From contig NZ_LOPY01000045.1 in the NCBI RefSeq assembly GCF_001469895.1, positions 25,750 through 89,749 on the forward strand: 64,000 bases of DNA, in the 5' to 3' direction. The notes beneath the pieces were generated by a model that was given only the letters and a program-made list of their open reading frames with translations, had not been told where the DNA came from and ran no database searches. The position numbers and the translations under genes are program-made. Position 1 is the first letter of the stretch, and each line of letters starts with the position of its first letter. Shown here one piece after another: positions 34,694 to 45,216 of the stretch. This DNA comes from Pseudoalteromonas sp. XI10. Lineage in GTDB: Bacteria > Pseudomonadota > Gammaproteobacteria > Enterobacterales > Alteromonadaceae.

Positions 34694-34873
34694 CTATTGG
34701 TCCTGTTTTTGCTCTGGTTGTTCGGATGGATCAGCTTGCGGCTGAGACTTTGCAGGCGGCTTAGTATCATCTGGCAGATAAAGAGCTCCACTTTGTCCGC
34801 AACCTGCTAGGGTTAGTAGAAGGGCGCTTAGAGGTAAAATGGTTTTTAATTTTTGGCTATGAGTCTCTTTCAT
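34694..34873 (-). CDS. lptM: Small lipoprotein LptM (YifL)
   Basis: A 59-residue lipoprotein. The signal peptide ends LAGC, with lipidation at Cys25, followed by GQSGALYLP, the conserved LptM N-terminal motif, and a Pro/Gln-rich tail. In E. coli LptM binds the LptD-LptE translocon and helps LptD oxidation. The position before lysA/dapF and divergent from cyaY matches the enterobacterial yifL locus. The ATG at 34871-34873 has no good ribosome site. Its length is typical for the family. Confidence 0.88.
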   Translation of the reverse strand: MKETHSQKLKTILPLSALLLTLAGCGQSGALYLPDDTKPPAKSQPQADPSEQPEQKQDQ

Positions 34874-34902
34874 TAGATTAATACGGTTGCTGGCTTTATA
34901 AT
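34873..34902 (+). promoter_or_regulatory. Possible cyaY promoter
   Basis: TTAGAT (34873-34878) and TATAAT (34897-34902), 18 bases apart, face cyaY, whose start is 120 bases further on. The -10 is perfect and the -35 is weak. It overlaps the lptM start codon region. Confidence 0.35.
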
Positions 34903-35021
34903 CGCAGAGTAACAGAATATTTAAAAAATGCAGCTATTCGCGGATGAATTTATTCCTGTTACACTTGATGTACACAATCTGCCCCCAGATCTAGGCTTAA
35001 AGCCAGTTAAAGGACACTAAA

Positions 35022-35345
35022 ATGACTGATCATGAATACCACACACTAGCCGATGCATTAATGCTAACTATTGAAGAGCAAATCGATGAATGTGATGCCG
35101 ATTTAGACTATGAATCAGCGTCAGGTATTTTAGAAATCATCTTTCCTGATCGCAGTAAAATTGTGATCAACAAGCAAGCACCATTACACCAAGTTTGGGT
35201 AGCGACTAAATTTAATGGTCACCATTTTGAACTACGCGACGATAAGTGGATTGATAACCGCTCGGGTGCAGAGTTTTGGCAATTTATGTGTGATGCGGCA
35301 ACTCGCCAAGCAGGTCAAACAATTGAATGGCGTTCTGAACTATGA
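35022..35345 (+). CDS. cyaY: Frataxin-like iron-sulfur cluster regulator CyaY
   Basis: A 107-residue bacterial frataxin that binds iron and modulates IscS-driven cluster assembly. The acidic first helix is visible ([18 protein letters not shown]), then the beta-sheet with [16 protein letters not shown] and the late [20 protein letters not shown]. The divergent position to lptM is the same as in E. coli. An AAGGACAC ribosome site precedes the ATG. The stop overlaps the esterase start (ATGA). Confidence 0.95.
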   Translation: MTDHEYHTLADALMLTIEEQIDECDADLDYESASGILEIIFPDRSKIVINKQAPLHQVWVATKFNGHHFELRDDKWIDNRSGAEFWQFMCDAATRQAGQTIEWRSEL

Positions 35346-35998
35346 GTTTAGAGTTTGTTGAGTACCCAGCGCAAGGCGATCACAAAGCAACGGTTATCTG
35401 GCTACATGGTTTAGGTGATTCGGGTGATGGTTTTGCCCCAGTTGCACCGCAACTTGCTCTACCAAAAGAGCTTGGCGTGCGATTTGTGTTTCCACATGCG
35501 CCTGTGCAACCGGTCACCTTAAATGGTGGTATGGCAATGCGCTCTTGGTACGATATTAAATCGATGGATTTAGATAAGCGTGCTGACGAGCAAGGGGTTT
35601 GCGAATCTGCTGCAAAAGTGGCTGCAATTATTGATCAAGAAATAGCAAATGGTATCGCCCCAAACAAAATCATTCTTGCCGGTTTTTCGCAAGGGGGTGT
35701 GGTATCGCTGCACTTAGCGCCACGTCTAGATTATAAATTAGCGGGTGTAATGGCACTTTCAACCTATATGTGTGTGCCTGCAAAATTTGCTGATGAAGCC
35801 AAGCAGCAGGGGTTAAATATTTTTATGGCACATGGTCGATTTGACGATGTGGTACCGCATAGCGCAGGCAGACAAGCATTTGACGTGCTTAGCGCTAACA
35901 ACATGGAAGTAAGCTGGCAAGACTATCCGATGGAGCACCAAGTTTGTGGTGAAGAGTTAATGGCTATTCGTGAGTGGTTAATTGCTCGCTTGAGTTAA
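35342..35998 (+). CDS. Alpha/beta-hydrolase carboxylesterase (acyl-protein thioesterase family)
   Basis: A 218-residue serine hydrolase of the phospholipase/carboxylesterase family. The triad is Ser116 (GFSQGG), Asp168 (HGRFDDVVP) and His199 (MEHQV); [12 protein letters not shown] holds the oxyanion region. Bacterial homologues hydrolyse short-chain esters, and lysophospholipase activity has been reported for some. The natural substrate is unknown. It starts inside the cyaY stop (ATGA overlap), so it is coupled to it, although no functional link is known. Confidence 0.93.
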   Translation: MSLEFVEYPAQGDHKATVIWLHGLGDSGDGFAPVAPQLALPKELGVRFVFPHAPVQPVTLNGGMAMRSWYDIKSMDLDKRADEQGVCESAAKVAAIIDQEIANGIAPNKIILAGFSQGGVVSLHLAPRLDYKLAGVMALSTYMCVPAKFADEAKQQGLNIFMAHGRFDDVVPHSAGRQAFDVLSANNMEVSWQDYPMEHQVCGEELMAIREWLIARLS

Positions 35999-36019
35999 TT
36001 TTTGGTTTTAGAGGCCAAC

Positions 36020-36910
36020 ATGACAAAGAAACTTGTAATTACAGCAAATATGAATGCCGTTGAATCGGCAGATTCAACTCCTACAGCAGTGACTTATCAA
36101 TGGCATTGGCGACGCATTTTTATGGTTAGCAGTGTTATCTTAGTAGCATTGGCTATTTTAGTGTATAGCTTTACTGGTGCTGTAAATGCTGAACAATCAC
36201 CGCAAGATGAACCGCAAGCAGAGTTTACAAATGCTGAATTACAAGCTCCTTTAAATGACGCTGAGCAAGAAGAGCCAAAAGAAGTCGATGCTTCGTCAAT
36301 GAATGAGCAAATACCGCAGGCTGATAACACCGAAACTGCTGAAGCAGAGGTTGTGAGTTCAAACATTGTAGAACCTGACGTTACAACTGTAGAGACTGAG
36401 ATCGACAGTGAAGAGCTTGTTGATGAGCAACAACCTGAAACACCAGCTGTCACCCTTGATGGTGAAGAAGCCCCACAAACTGAACAGCAAGTAGAGATTG
36501 CTGCAGCTCCTGATGCTCAGCAGCAGTTTTCGCAGTCAGCGCATATTGCCAGTGTCGCAATTGGCGCTAAAATAGACACAGATAAAGTAAGCCGCGCGGT
36601 ATTAACAACCGATGTTGTTGATCGAGAACCAGTAAACGTTTTAAAGAACGATGTAAAATTAGCGCAAATAAGCAATAGCCTGAGCTTTTTTAGCGAGCTT
36701 AGAAATATGCAGGGGCAAACTGTTCGTCACCAATGGTATTACCAAGGTCAACAGCTTGCTTCGATTGAATTGGCGGTAAGTAGTCCACGTTTTCGTACTT
36801 ATTCAACGAAAAACATTATGCCAGAACAACTGGGTGATTGGCGTGTTGAAGTCATTGACGCAGATGGCAACTTACTGGCCCAAAAAGAATTTAGAATTTT
36901 AGCTGAGTAA
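36020..36910 (+). CDS. DUF2914 domain membrane protein
   Basis: A 296-residue single-pass protein. A short cytoplasmic N-terminus leads to a TM helix (about 33-53), a long acidic, Glu/Gln/Pro-rich low-complexity linker (about 58-170) and a C-terminal DUF2914 domain (about 200-295: SFFSELRNMQGQTVRHQWYY). The layout suggests a tethered periplasmic domain reaching into the envelope; its function is unknown. The ATG at 36020 is preceded by AGAGG, unlike the in-frame TTG 18 bases earlier. Confidence 0.82.
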   Translation: MTKKLVITANMNAVESADSTPTAVTYQWHWRRIFMVSSVILVALAILVYSFTGAVNAEQSPQDEPQAEFTNAELQAPLNDAEQEEPKEVDASSMNEQIPQADNTETAEAEVVSSNIVEPDVTTVETEIDSEELVDEQQPETPAVTLDGEEAPQTEQQVEIAAAPDAQQQFSQSAHIASVAIGAKIDTDKVSRAVLTTDVVDREPVNVLKNDVKLAQISNSLSFFSELRNMQGQTVRHQWYYQGQQLASIELAVSSPRFRTYSTKNIMPEQLGDWRVEVIDADGNLLAQKEFRILAE

Positions 36911-36946
36911 TATTTAGTATCAGCCTGATAATTAATTGGATTTTTC

Positions 36947-37885
36947 ATGACACAGACAACAAAACTAGTTCGTATCGCTACCCGTAAAAGTGCACTTGCT
37001 CTATGGCAGGCTGAATTTGTAAAAGCTCAACTAGAGCACTTCCATGACGACGTAACGGTAGAGTTGGTTCCTATGTCGACGCAAGGCGATATTATCCTTG
37101 ATACACCACTGGCCAAGATTGGTGGTAAAGGCTTATTCGTAAAAGAGCTTGAGCAAGCCATGCTTGATGGTCGTGCCGATATTGCGGTGCATTCAATGAA
37201 AGATGTGCCTGTTGAGTTTCCTGAAGGTTTAGCGTTACACACAATTTGTGAGCGTGAAGACCCGCGCGATGCGTTTGTATCAAACAACTACAAAAGCTTA
37301 GATGAGTTACCACAAGGCGCTATTGTTGGTACATCAAGTTTACGCCGCCAATGCCAAATTCGCGAAGCTCGCCCAGATTTAGACATTCGTGATTTACGCG
37401 GTAATGTTAATACGCGTTTAGCAAAACTAGATGATGGTCAATATGATGCAATCATCCTAGCTGCAGCGGGTCTAATTCGTTTAGAAATGCCTGAGCGTAT
37501 TACAGCTTTTATCGAGCCAGAGGTATCATTACCTGCAAATGGGCAAGGTGCTGTAGGTATTGAGTGCCGTATTGATGATGAAGTGACAAAAGCACTGTTA
37601 GCGCCACTCGAACATAATGAAACACGTATTCGTGTTAATGCTGAACGTGCTATGAATCGCCGTTTAGAAGGTGGTTGCCAAGTGCCAATTGGTGCATTTG
37701 CATTGGTCGATGGTGAGCAAGTGCATTTACGTGGTTTAGTGGGCGCTATTGATGGCAGCCAAATGCTACGTGATGAAGTGACAGGCCCAGTAGCTGACGC
37801 AGAGCATTTAGGTATTACACTTGCTGAAAAACTACTTGAGCAAGGTGCTGATAAAATTTTAGCTGAAGTATATAGAGACGCTTAA
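36947..37885 (+). CDS. hemC: Porphobilinogen deaminase (hydroxymethylbilane synthase)
   Basis: A 312-residue enzyme that condenses four porphobilinogens into hydroxymethylbilane for haem and sirohaem. The substrate-binding arginines and Asp are in VGTSSLRRQ and [11 protein letters not shown]. The dipyrromethane-cofactor Cys is in [15 protein letters not shown], near residue 242. It is first gene of hemC-hemDX-hemY, one base before the next ATG. Confidence 0.97.
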   Translation: MTQTTKLVRIATRKSALALWQAEFVKAQLEHFHDDVTVELVPMSTQGDIILDTPLAKIGGKGLFVKELEQAMLDGRADIAVHSMKDVPVEFPEGLALHTICEREDPRDAFVSNNYKSLDELPQGAIVGTSSLRRQCQIREARPDLDIRDLRGNVNTRLAKLDDGQYDAIILAAAGLIRLEMPERITAFIEPEVSLPANGQGAVGIECRIDDEVTKALLAPLEHNETRIRVNAERAMNRRLEGGCQVPIGAFALVDGEQVHLRGLVGAIDGSQMLRDEVTGPVADAEHLGITLAEKLLEQGADKILAEVYRDA

Positions 37886-37886
37886 T

Positions 37887-39707
37887 ATGCATATTTTGAT
37901 AACTCGTCCAGAAGGAAAAGGCACCGAGCTTGCTCTTGAGCTTCAGCAGGCGGGTTATCAAACAACCCTGTGTCCAGTCCTTACCTTAGATTACCTCACA
38001 GTAAATAGTAGTGAGCTCGCGCCGCTAGAAAATGCCGATAAAATCATTTTTATCTCGCAAGATGCCGTGCATGCCTTGTTAAAACTCACACCAACCATCA
38101 ACAAAGCAGCGCAACTTTACGCGGTCGGTCAGCAAACGGCTGATGCGGTTTATGAAGCCTTTGGGCGACGAGCCGCAGTGCCCAAACAGCATGATTCAGA
38201 AGGTCTGCTTGAATTAAAAACACTACAAGATGTTGAACTAAGTAACATCGTTTTAGTGAAAGGTGAAGGTGGGCGCACGACCATAGCGAAAACCTTAAAA
38301 CAACGTGGTGCTTTATTAAATCAGTTGGTTGTTTACAAGCGAAGCGCAATTGAGAGCGAACCGGGCAAGTGGATGGACCACTGGCAAACAATTGATGTAG
38401 AAGGTATAGTCATTACCAGTAATGCAGCGGTGGATGCCATTTTTAATGGCCTAAATGAGCCTCAGCTTGCATGGTTGAAAGAGCGACAATTTTTCGTTGC
38501 CAGTGAGCGTATCGCTGATTATTTAAAGCAACAAAATGTCGCAAGAACACAGATACATATTGCTGCAGGGGCGAGCGACAGCGCTATGTTCACCTGCATT
38601 AATCAGCAAGGTAGCAAAATGAGTGAAGCAGAATCAAAACAACCCGCAAAGCCAGTGACTGCAAAGCCAGAGAAAAAAGCGCAAACGGCAAATACTGGGG
38701 CGAAAGCGCCTGTACAAGCTAAAAGAGGCATCAGCAAAACAGGTAGCTTAGCGTTACTTATTTCACTTTTAGTGGCTGGTGCAGTTGGCTATGAGTTTTA
38801 TCTAAAATTAAATAGCGATCAGCAATCGGCTGTGGCATTGACTGAGCTGACAGATGAAAACCTACGCTTACAGCAGCAAATTGATGCATTAAAAAGTGCC
38901 CAACAAACAATGCAGCACTCGCTTTATAACAGTGAACAAAAGGTCACTGATGCACTAAATGAAAGTGCAGAGCAAACACAGCAGCAATTACAAGCGGCTT
39001 TAAAGCGCGCCGAGCAGCAAACTTTCACGCTTAATCCGCAAGAAGTTACAAGCCTGCAGCGTATGGCCGAATTTAAATTATGGGCAGAGCACGATTACCA
39101 GGGGGCTGCAGCTGTACTATCTCGCTTAGATAGCTTACTTTCAGAACACCCGGGTACAGGCGCTATTCGCCAAGCAATTCACCAAGATTTACAAACCTTG
39201 AATGCCATAGAACCTGTGGCTGTTGAAGCAATTTATTTAAAACTGCATGGCATTAATCAAAAAGTTGATGAACTGGTATTTAATGCTATTTCACTCCCTG
39301 AAGAGGTCGTCAAAGAAGACCCAAATCAATTAAGTGAAAATGTGAGTGAGTGGCGTCAAAACCTTGCCAAGTCGTGGCAGCAGTTTAAAGACTTCTTTGT
39401 AGAAGTGCGCACACGTGAAGATATGGTTATCGCACCATTTTTAAGTGAGCAAGAGCGCCACCTAGTAAAACAGCGCCTGAGTTTATATTTAGCTCAAGCA
39501 CAAGATGCGGTATTAAGTAAGCAAAGCAGTGTGTATTTTAGTGCTGTTGATGCTGCTCATAGCTTGGTAAAAGATTACTTTAAACAAGATGATGCGCAAA
39601 CAAAAGCGGCCTTAAAAAGTCTTGCTGAGCTTTCTAAAGAGCAGCTCAATTTTAGTCCAAAAGTGTCACTACAAAGTACTGAGCAGGTGAAGGAGTGGGC
39701 ACAATGA
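37887..39707 (+). CDS. hemD: Fused uroporphyrinogen-III synthase (HemD) and HemX
   Basis: A 606-residue fusion. Residues 1-240 are a two-lobed HemD that closes hydroxymethylbilane to uroporphyrinogen III (LITRPEGKGTELA; IVITSNAAVDAIF; Tyr in VYKRSA). Residues about 245-606 are HemX: a Lys/Ala/Pro-rich linker, a TM helix (285-303), a coiled coil (about 320-385) and a soluble periplasmic domain. In E. coli these are two genes. Here there is no stop between them, and codon 245 is an ATG (38619) preceded by AAGG at a suitable distance, exactly where a separate HemX would begin. HemX may thus be made both fused and free (inference). The stop overlaps the hemY ATG. Confidence 0.92.
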   Translation: MHILITRPEGKGTELALELQQAGYQTTLCPVLTLDYLTVNSSELAPLENADKIIFISQDAVHALLKLTPTINKAAQLYAVGQQTADAVYEAFGRRAAVPKQHDSEGLLELKTLQDVELSNIVLVKGEGGRTTIAKTLKQRGALLNQLVVYKRSAIESEPGKWMDHWQTIDVEGIVITSNAAVDAIFNGLNEPQLAWLKERQFFVASERIADYLKQQNVARTQIHIAAGASDSAMFTCINQQGSKMSEAESKQPAKPVTAKPEKKAQTANTGAKAPVQAKRGISKTGSLALLISLLVAGAVGYEFYLKLNSDQQSAVALTELTDENLRLQQQIDALKSAQQTMQHSLYNSEQKVTDALNESAEQTQQQLQAALKRAEQQTFTLNPQEVTSLQRMAEFKLWAEHDYQGAAAVLSRLDSLLSEHPGTGAIRQAIHQDLQTLNAIEPVAVEAIYLKLHGINQKVDELVFNAISLPEEVVKEDPNQLSENVSEWRQNLAKSWQQFKDFFVEVRTREDMVIAPFLSEQERHLVKQRLSLYLAQAQDAVLSKQSSVYFSAVDAAHSLVKDYFKQDDAQTKAALKSLAELSKEQLNFSPKVSLQSTEQVKEWAQ

Positions 39708-40813
39708 TCCGCTTTTTATTAATTATTATTGCAATAGCAGTCTGCTTAGGGGTTGCCCCTTTTTTTATAGATCAAAAGGGTTATGTACTAATTGCCTTTA
39801 ATAAAACAACCATTGAAGGGACTATTTGGGGCGTTACTGCACTTTTAATACTGGCATTCGCTGCACTGTTTTTACTTTATAAGCTTTGCCGTTACGTAAT
39901 ATCTTTATATAGCCATACACGCCATGGTTTCTTTGCGCGCAGTGAAGAGCGTAAACAAGCGGCTATTGAGCAAGGTGTATGGAGCTTAATAAATAACGAT
40001 TATACGGAGCTTGAGCTTGCACTTGATAGCAACAGTGTTGCAGAAAAGTGGAGCGATATACGTTTTGCGCTTCTAGCTAAAGCGGCACTGGCGAATAATG
40101 AAAATGAAAAAGCAATTAGCTATCTTGATAAAATAAGCCAAGATAAGCAGCTGAAAGTGGCTAATTTATGGATTGCTAGCGGCGAAACCAGCACTATCTT
40201 TGCTGACCTTAAAGCGTTAGCTGAACGCAAAAAAGCCTCTCGTTTAGAGCTTAAAATGTATGCCCATGTTTTAGTGCAAGAGCAAAAGTGGGCGGCACTT
40301 AGTGACTTTATGCCACGTTTATTACGTAAAAAAGCTCTTTCTGAGCAAGAGTGGCAACAATTGTTCGACCGTTACTTTGCAGCTCAGTCAAACGGGGATT
40401 TAACTGAGCGTTATGAGCAACTAGCCAAAAACCTGAAACCACATGCTGAGGTAAGCTATTTAACAGCGATGGCGAAGGCAGGTGAATTAAACAAAATTGA
40501 GCTAAGCTTAATTAAAATGATCAAAAAACCGCTGCAGCATAAAGACTTAGCACGTATTTTACGTACTAGTAGCGCTGGCGATGCACTCAAGCTGCAATCA
40601 AGTTTGCAGGATGTATTAAAAAAAGACACCGAAAATACAGATTTATTACTAGCCCTTGCATGTTTAGCAAATGCTCACGGTGAATACGACCTAGCCGCGC
40701 GAGTGTTTGATAAAGCGCTTAATGCAGATAATCGCCATGCTTATTTGCAGCAAGCGGTGCTCAGCTACAGTAAGAGTGCCCAACCAGAAAAAGCATTGGT
40801 ACTCTATCAATAA
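39704..40813 (+). CDS. hemY: HemY, TPR-containing inner-membrane protein
   Basis: A 369-residue protein with two N-terminal TM helices (about 1-22 and 40-62), a HemY_N domain and TPR-like helices to the C-terminus. It belongs to the haem operon in gammaproteobacteria, and its precise role is unsettled; it is thought to link haem enzymes at the membrane. The ATG at 39704 overlaps the previous stop (ATGA) and has GAAGGAG nine bases upstream, so it is preferred to the in-frame GTG at 39695. It is somewhat shorter than E. coli HemY (398). Confidence 0.92.
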   Translation: MIRFLLIIIAIAVCLGVAPFFIDQKGYVLIAFNKTTIEGTIWGVTALLILAFAALFLLYKLCRYVISLYSHTRHGFFARSEERKQAAIEQGVWSLINNDYTELELALDSNSVAEKWSDIRFALLAKAALANNENEKAISYLDKISQDKQLKVANLWIASGETSTIFADLKALAERKKASRLELKMYAHVLVQEQKWAALSDFMPRLLRKKALSEQEWQQLFDRYFAAQSNGDLTERYEQLAKNLKPHAEVSYLTAMAKAGELNKIELSLIKMIKKPLQHKDLARILRTSSAGDALKLQSSLQDVLKKDTENTDLLLALACLANAHGEYDLAARVFDKALNADNRHAYLQQAVLSYSKSAQPEKALVLYQ

Positions 40814-40843
40814 TTTTACTCCAGCCAGCAAAGGAGCGATGGC

Positions 40844-43540
40844 TTGAAGAACTTATTTACACTGACAATAAGCATTGCACTTGCTTACTTTCTTACAGGG
40901 TACTTAAGTAATTCATTGCTGGCGATCGATGGCTATGCGGTTGCAGCATGGCCGCCTTCAGGTATTGCGCTTGCCAGTATCTTGCTACTTAGAAATCGTG
41001 CCTTGCCAGGGGTTCTGCTAGGGGCATTCTTTGTAAACCTTATTCACCTTGATAAAGCCACTGATATTTTTCACTGGCAAATGATGCTGCAGGCAATTGG
41101 CGTAACAACTGCATCTACATTCCAAGCTTGGCTTGCCTATTACATTATTATTCATGTCGTTAAACGCCCGATTGAATTATCGTCATTAAAGCAAAGTATG
41201 CTTGGTTTAATGATTGGCGGCCCTTTGTGTAGCTTGATTGCTGCATCAATTGGCACCGGCTTACTGGTCATTAACAATGTTATTCCGAGTTATGCGGCGC
41301 TTAATAATTTTATCGCATGGTGGATTGGCGATAGCATTGGGGTACTGATATTCACGCCATTAATTTTAGCGGCATTTAGTTACCATCATACTCGCCAACG
41401 GCTGCAAATCATTGTGCCGTCGCTATTAATTTACGTGGTTATTTGTTTCAGCTTTTATGGTGCAGCCAGTGTAAAAAAAGACAAAGACTTACAGCGCCAG
41501 CAAGCTAAAGTCAGTGCTATTCACACGAACCTTGAACATAAAGTCGATGAAATTAAGTCGCACTTAGCCTTACTCGCAACTTTTTTTGCTAGTAGTGACA
41601 TGGTTGATTTTGACGAATTTAAACGCTTCACATCAAGGCAACTACAATACAGCGAAGAAATTCTTGCCCTTGAGTGGGCGCCTAAGGTTATTCACTCACA
41701 ACTAAATAATTATCAAAATTTACTACGTGATGAACTCGGCGCTGACTATTACGTGAAAGAAAAAAGTGCTGCAGGGCAGTGGCAGCCGGTGAGTAAGCGA
41801 ACGGTGTATTTCCCAGTGCAATATATTCACCCATTAACAGGGAACGAACCTGCACAGGGCTTTGATTTAGCCTCAAACGAGTTACGTAAACAAGCGTTAA
41901 CTGACTCTCGGTTAATTAAGAATGTCACCGTCAGTGAGCCTATTACCCTGATGCAAGGTGATGGTAACGAAAAGGGCGTTTTATTCTTCAACCCAGTTTA
42001 TTCAGACATTAATCACCAGGTCGGATTTAGAGGTTATGTTGTCGCCGTGGTCAATTTAGAAGTGTTAGCACAAACACTTAATTTTAATCAGAACACTGAT
42101 ATCGATGCCAGCTTCTATGACGTTACTGACGGCAGTAATCCTGTCGAAATTTACAGCCCACATCGTGTAGGTACAACAGCTATTGCGAGCTTCAACTTTA
42201 TTATTGGTGAGCGCGTTTGGCAGGTAAAATTATGGGAGTCAGTTGCACAGTCGTCATGGTTGCCTTATTGGTTGGCGCAAATAGTCGGTATGCTGTTTGT
42301 TTGGTTATTGATCACCTTTTTGATTTCTGTAACTGGTACTAATATTCAAATTCGTCAGCAAGTGGCAAAGCAAACTCAAAGCCTTCGCGAAGAAAAATTA
42401 AAAGCCGATAAAGCCAGCCAAATTAAAAGTGAGTTCTTGGCGAATATGAGCCATGAAATACGCACGCCTATTAATGGTATTAAGGGTTTGCATTATTTAG
42501 CAATGCAAGAGCCTGACTGGCAACAAGCCCGTGGTTATATTGATCAAGCCGATGGTGCACTGAATGTACTATTACGGGTAATCAATGATGTTTTAGATTT
42601 TTCTAAAATAGAAGCTGGGCGATTGGAGCTACATCAAGAGCCTATTGATGTGAATGCGTTGGTTAGTGAGCTGACTAACTTATTGCAGTTTGAGCTTAAC
42701 TCACGCTCTTTAGAATTTAGAGTTGAGCTTGATGCTTCTGAACACTTACTGATCCACACCGACCCAATTCGTTTAAAACAAATATTGTTGAATTTGTTAA
42801 ACAATGCGGTGAAGTTCACTCAAGAAGGCACGATTACATTACGTATTTGGCAGCAGGGTGAATTTACTTACTTTAGTGTTATTGATACAGGCATCGGCAT
42901 CAGTAAAGAGGCTCAGCAGCGCCTATTTAAACCATTTTCACAAGCCGATAGCTCAACCTCTCGTCGTTTTGGTGGCACAGGTTTAGGCTTAAGCATTTGT
43001 CAAAAACTCATTGTTATGATGGGAGGCGAGATAAGCCTAACTAGCTCTGAGGGGCAAGGTTCAACGTTTACAATTTCGCTGCCATTTGAGTCCCCTCTTG
43101 AAGAGGTGATTCATAGTGATGATGAGTTAGCTGATATCGATGTGACTGCTGTTTCATTTGCCAATGATGCAATTTTATTGGTTGAAGATAACCCATTGAA
43201 TCAACATGTGGCGAGTTCGATTTTAAAAACTAAAGGCTGCCAACCTGATATAGCTAAAGATGGCCACGAGGCTATTAAGATGATCAGTGAAAAAAGCTAT
43301 GACCTTGTGCTCATGGATATTCAAATGCCGAATATGGATGGCTTACAAGCGACTAAGGTTATTCGTAATGAGTTGCTGATCACCGATTTACCGATTATTG
43401 GCTTATCGGCAAATGCCCATGATGATGACCTTAAGAAAGGTTTAGCCAGTGGTATGAATGGTTATTTAACTAAACCAATTGATGCAGAAAAACTTTTTAA
43501 GACTTTGTGGCATTTTTTGCATAATGCTAGCAGCCATTAA
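40844..43540 (+). CDS. MASE1-CHASE hybrid sensor histidine kinase
   Basis: An 898-residue orphan hybrid kinase. An N-terminal MASE1 membrane domain (about 5-210, with [14 protein letters not shown]) is followed by a periplasmic CHASE domain (about 230-470, with [12 protein letters not shown]), a TM (about 478-500), HisKA with His537 ([14 protein letters not shown]), HATPase (about 640-755) and a receiver with Asp825 ([13 protein letters not shown]). The start is TTG 40844, seven bases after AAGGAG (40831-40836). An ATG at 40839 is out of frame, only two bases from that site, and opens just ATG-GCT-TGA. It follows hemY by 30 bases, but sensing of haem is not implied. Confidence 0.92.
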   Translation: MKNLFTLTISIALAYFLTGYLSNSLLAIDGYAVAAWPPSGIALASILLLRNRALPGVLLGAFFVNLIHLDKATDIFHWQMMLQAIGVTTASTFQAWLAYYIIIHVVKRPIELSSLKQSMLGLMIGGPLCSLIAASIGTGLLVINNVIPSYAALNNFIAWWIGDSIGVLIFTPLILAAFSYHHTRQRLQIIVPSLLIYVVICFSFYGAASVKKDKDLQRQQAKVSAIHTNLEHKVDEIKSHLALLATFFASSDMVDFDEFKRFTSRQLQYSEEILALEWAPKVIHSQLNNYQNLLRDELGADYYVKEKSAAGQWQPVSKRTVYFPVQYIHPLTGNEPAQGFDLASNELRKQALTDSRLIKNVTVSEPITLMQGDGNEKGVLFFNPVYSDINHQVGFRGYVVAVVNLEVLAQTLNFNQNTDIDASFYDVTDGSNPVEIYSPHRVGTTAIASFNFIIGERVWQVKLWESVAQSSWLPYWLAQIVGMLFVWLLITFLISVTGTNIQIRQQVAKQTQSLREEKLKADKASQIKSEFLANMSHEIRTPINGIKGLHYLAMQEPDWQQARGYIDQADGALNVLLRVINDVLDFSKIEAGRLELHQEPIDVNALVSELTNLLQFELNSRSLEFRVELDASEHLLIHTDPIRLKQILLNLLNNAVKFTQEGTITLRIWQQGEFTYFSVIDTGIGISKEAQQRLFKPFSQADSSTSRRFGGTGLGLSICQKLIVMMGGEISLTSSEGQGSTFTISLPFESPLEEVIHSDDELADIDVTAVSFANDAILLVEDNPLNQHVASSILKTKGCQPDIAKDGHEAIKMISEKSYDLVLMDIQMPNMDGLQATKVIRNELLITDLPIIGLSANAHDDDLKKGLASGMNGYLTKPIDAEKLFKTLWHFLHNASSH

Positions 43541-43583
43541 AGCAGACATTTGACCTCTAAAAAGTAAATAAAATCATCTAAAC

Positions 43584-43611
43584 TTGAAATATCGCCGCGG
43601 GTACGTATGAT
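43584..43611 (+). promoter_or_regulatory. Promoter of add
   Basis: TTGAAA (43584-43589) and TATGAT (43606-43611) are 16 bases apart, each one base off consensus, with transcription expected about 25 bases before the add ATG. The spacer is GC-rich. Confidence 0.65.
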
Positions 43612-43643
43612 CCGCGCAAATTTACTGAACCTGAGTGCTAATT

Positions 43644-44645
43644 ATGATCAATAACAAACTCCCTTTGCTTGATATTCACCGTCATCTAGATGGTAATGTT
43701 CGCCCACAAACGATCTTAGACCTTGGTCGTCAGTTTAATCTTGAATTACCTGCTGACAACATTGAAGCGCTTATTCCGCACGTACAGGTTATCGACCCTG
43801 AACCAAATTTAGTAGCATTTTTACAAAAGCTAGATTGGGGTGTAAAAGTATTGGGTGATTACGATGCTTGTCGTCGTATTGCTATTGAAAATGTTGAAGA
43901 TGCGATTGCCCAAAACCTCGATTACGTTGAGCTTCGTTTTAGCCCATATTATATGGCGCAAAGCCAAGGCCTACACCCGCAAGGTGTTGTTGAAGCGGTG
44001 GTTGATGGTGTAAAAAGTGCGTGTCATAACGCACCAATTAAAGCTAACTTAATCGGCATCATGTCGCGTACATATGGCACCAAAATCTGTCAGCAAGAGC
44101 TTGATGCGCTACTTGCTTTTAAAAATGATTTAGTGGCTGTTGATTTAGCTGGTGATGAAATTGGTTTCCCGGGTGAGCTATTTGTTGATCACTTTAAACA
44201 AGTTCATGATGCATACTTAGCTGCCACGATTCATGCCGGTGAAGCGCGAGGTAGCGAAAGCATTTGGCAAGCAATTAACGAGCTTGGTGCAACGCGTATT
44301 GGTCATGGTGTAAAAGCGATTGAAGATGCTGCACTAATGGATTACTTACGTGATAAGCGCATTGGTATTGAGTCTTGCTTAACCAGTAACATTCAAACCA
44401 GCACTGTTGCTGAGCTTGCAAAACACCCGTTAAAAACCTTCTTAGACCATGGTATTTTGGCATCAATTAATACTGATGATCCAGCAGTTGAAGGTATTGA
44501 AATAGCGTATGAGTATCAAGTAGCAGCACCTGCGGCAGGCTTAAGCCAAGCCGATATGGAAAAAGCGCAAGCTAATGCGCTTGAAATTGCTTATTTAAGT
44601 GATGCAGATAAAGCTGCTTTAAAACAGTTAGCTGCTAATCGTTAA
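43644..44645 (+). CDS. add: Adenosine deaminase
   Basis: A 333-residue zinc hydrolase that turns adenosine to inosine in purine salvage. Zinc ligands and catalytic residues are in [22 protein letters not shown] (with the Glu proton donor), HGVKAIED and TDDPAVEG. The start at ATG 43644 gives exactly the length of E. coli Add (333) and aligns with its N-terminus; an upstream in-frame GTG (43635) would add three residues. It is monocistronic and convergent with the CBS gene. Confidence 0.96.
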   Translation: MINNKLPLLDIHRHLDGNVRPQTILDLGRQFNLELPADNIEALIPHVQVIDPEPNLVAFLQKLDWGVKVLGDYDACRRIAIENVEDAIAQNLDYVELRFSPYYMAQSQGLHPQGVVEAVVDGVKSACHNAPIKANLIGIMSRTYGTKICQQELDALLAFKNDLVAVDLAGDEIGFPGELFVDHFKQVHDAYLAATIHAGEARGSESIWQAINELGATRIGHGVKAIEDAALMDYLRDKRIGIESCLTSNIQTSTVAELAKHPLKTFLDHGILASINTDDPAVEGIEIAYEYQVAAPAAGLSQADMEKAQANALEIAYLSDADKAALKQLAANR

Positions 44646-44654
44646 GCAGCTTAC

Positions 44655-45071
44655 TTACACTTGGTGCTCTTGGCATGAGACATAGTTTTCATACAATGCC
44701 TTGAGCACGTCTGCTCGGCTGATCATGCCAACAACCTTACCATCCTCGATAACCGGGTAGTTCTTTGGCTTACCAGTTTGCATACCATCTGCCAGCTCAA
44801 TGATGTTTTGATCGCTACTTACGGTAACAACATCGGTGCGCATTAGCTGTTTTACCTTCACTACACCATCACAGAAATAACTGTTTTGCATGAGCGGTTG
44901 CAGCAGCTCTTGTTCAGAAATAAAGCCAACTAGGCTTTTGTTGTCATCGAATACAGGTGCGCCTAGTAATTTAAACTTTTGCAGCTCGCTAATCGCGGTG
45001 GTCATTTCAGTTTCAGGCGTAATGTGTGGCAACTTACGTTGCATAAAGTCTTGTACTTTTGTATTTAGCAT
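44655..45071 (-). CDS. Paired CBS-domain protein
   Basis: A 138-residue protein made of two CBS motifs (about 8-60 and 75-132) and nothing else. Features are VQDFMQRKLPHITPETEM, GAPVFDDNKSLVGFISEQ and MRTDVVTVSSDQNI with VIEDGKVVGMISRADVL. Such stand-alone modules bind adenosine nucleotides and regulate partners. Its partner is unknown; it lies beside add, which handles adenosine, but convergently. Confidence 0.9.
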   Translation of the reverse strand: MLNTKVQDFMQRKLPHITPETEMTTAISELQKFKLLGAPVFDDNKSLVGFISEQELLQPLMQNSYFCDGVVKVKQLMRTDVVTVSSDQNIIELADGMQTGKPKNYPVIEDGKVVGMISRADVLKALYENYVSCQEHQV

Positions 45072-45166
45072 TTGGGTCTCTCCCCATCGTTATTCTAATC
45101 AGAGTATGGTCAAGGAAATGCAGTTTGTGAAATCGTTTAGACGGATTAAGGCGATAGGAAAAACAA

Positions 45167-45194
45167 ATAAAAAAGGCATCCAAGTGGATGCCTT
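45167..45194 (-). terminator. Rho-independent terminator of fre
   Basis: AAGGCATCC and GGATGCCTT pair around an AAGT loop, with a six-base T-run on the minus strand, 22 bases beyond the fre stop. Confidence 0.92.
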
Positions 45195-45216
45195 AAAAAT
45201 AACCTGTATGAGTTAG

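Noticed and set aside
36002..36019. TTG start six codons upstream in the DUF2914 gene
   Set aside because: ATG 36020 has an AGAGG ribosome site at normal distance; the TTG would overlap the end of the esterase region without one.
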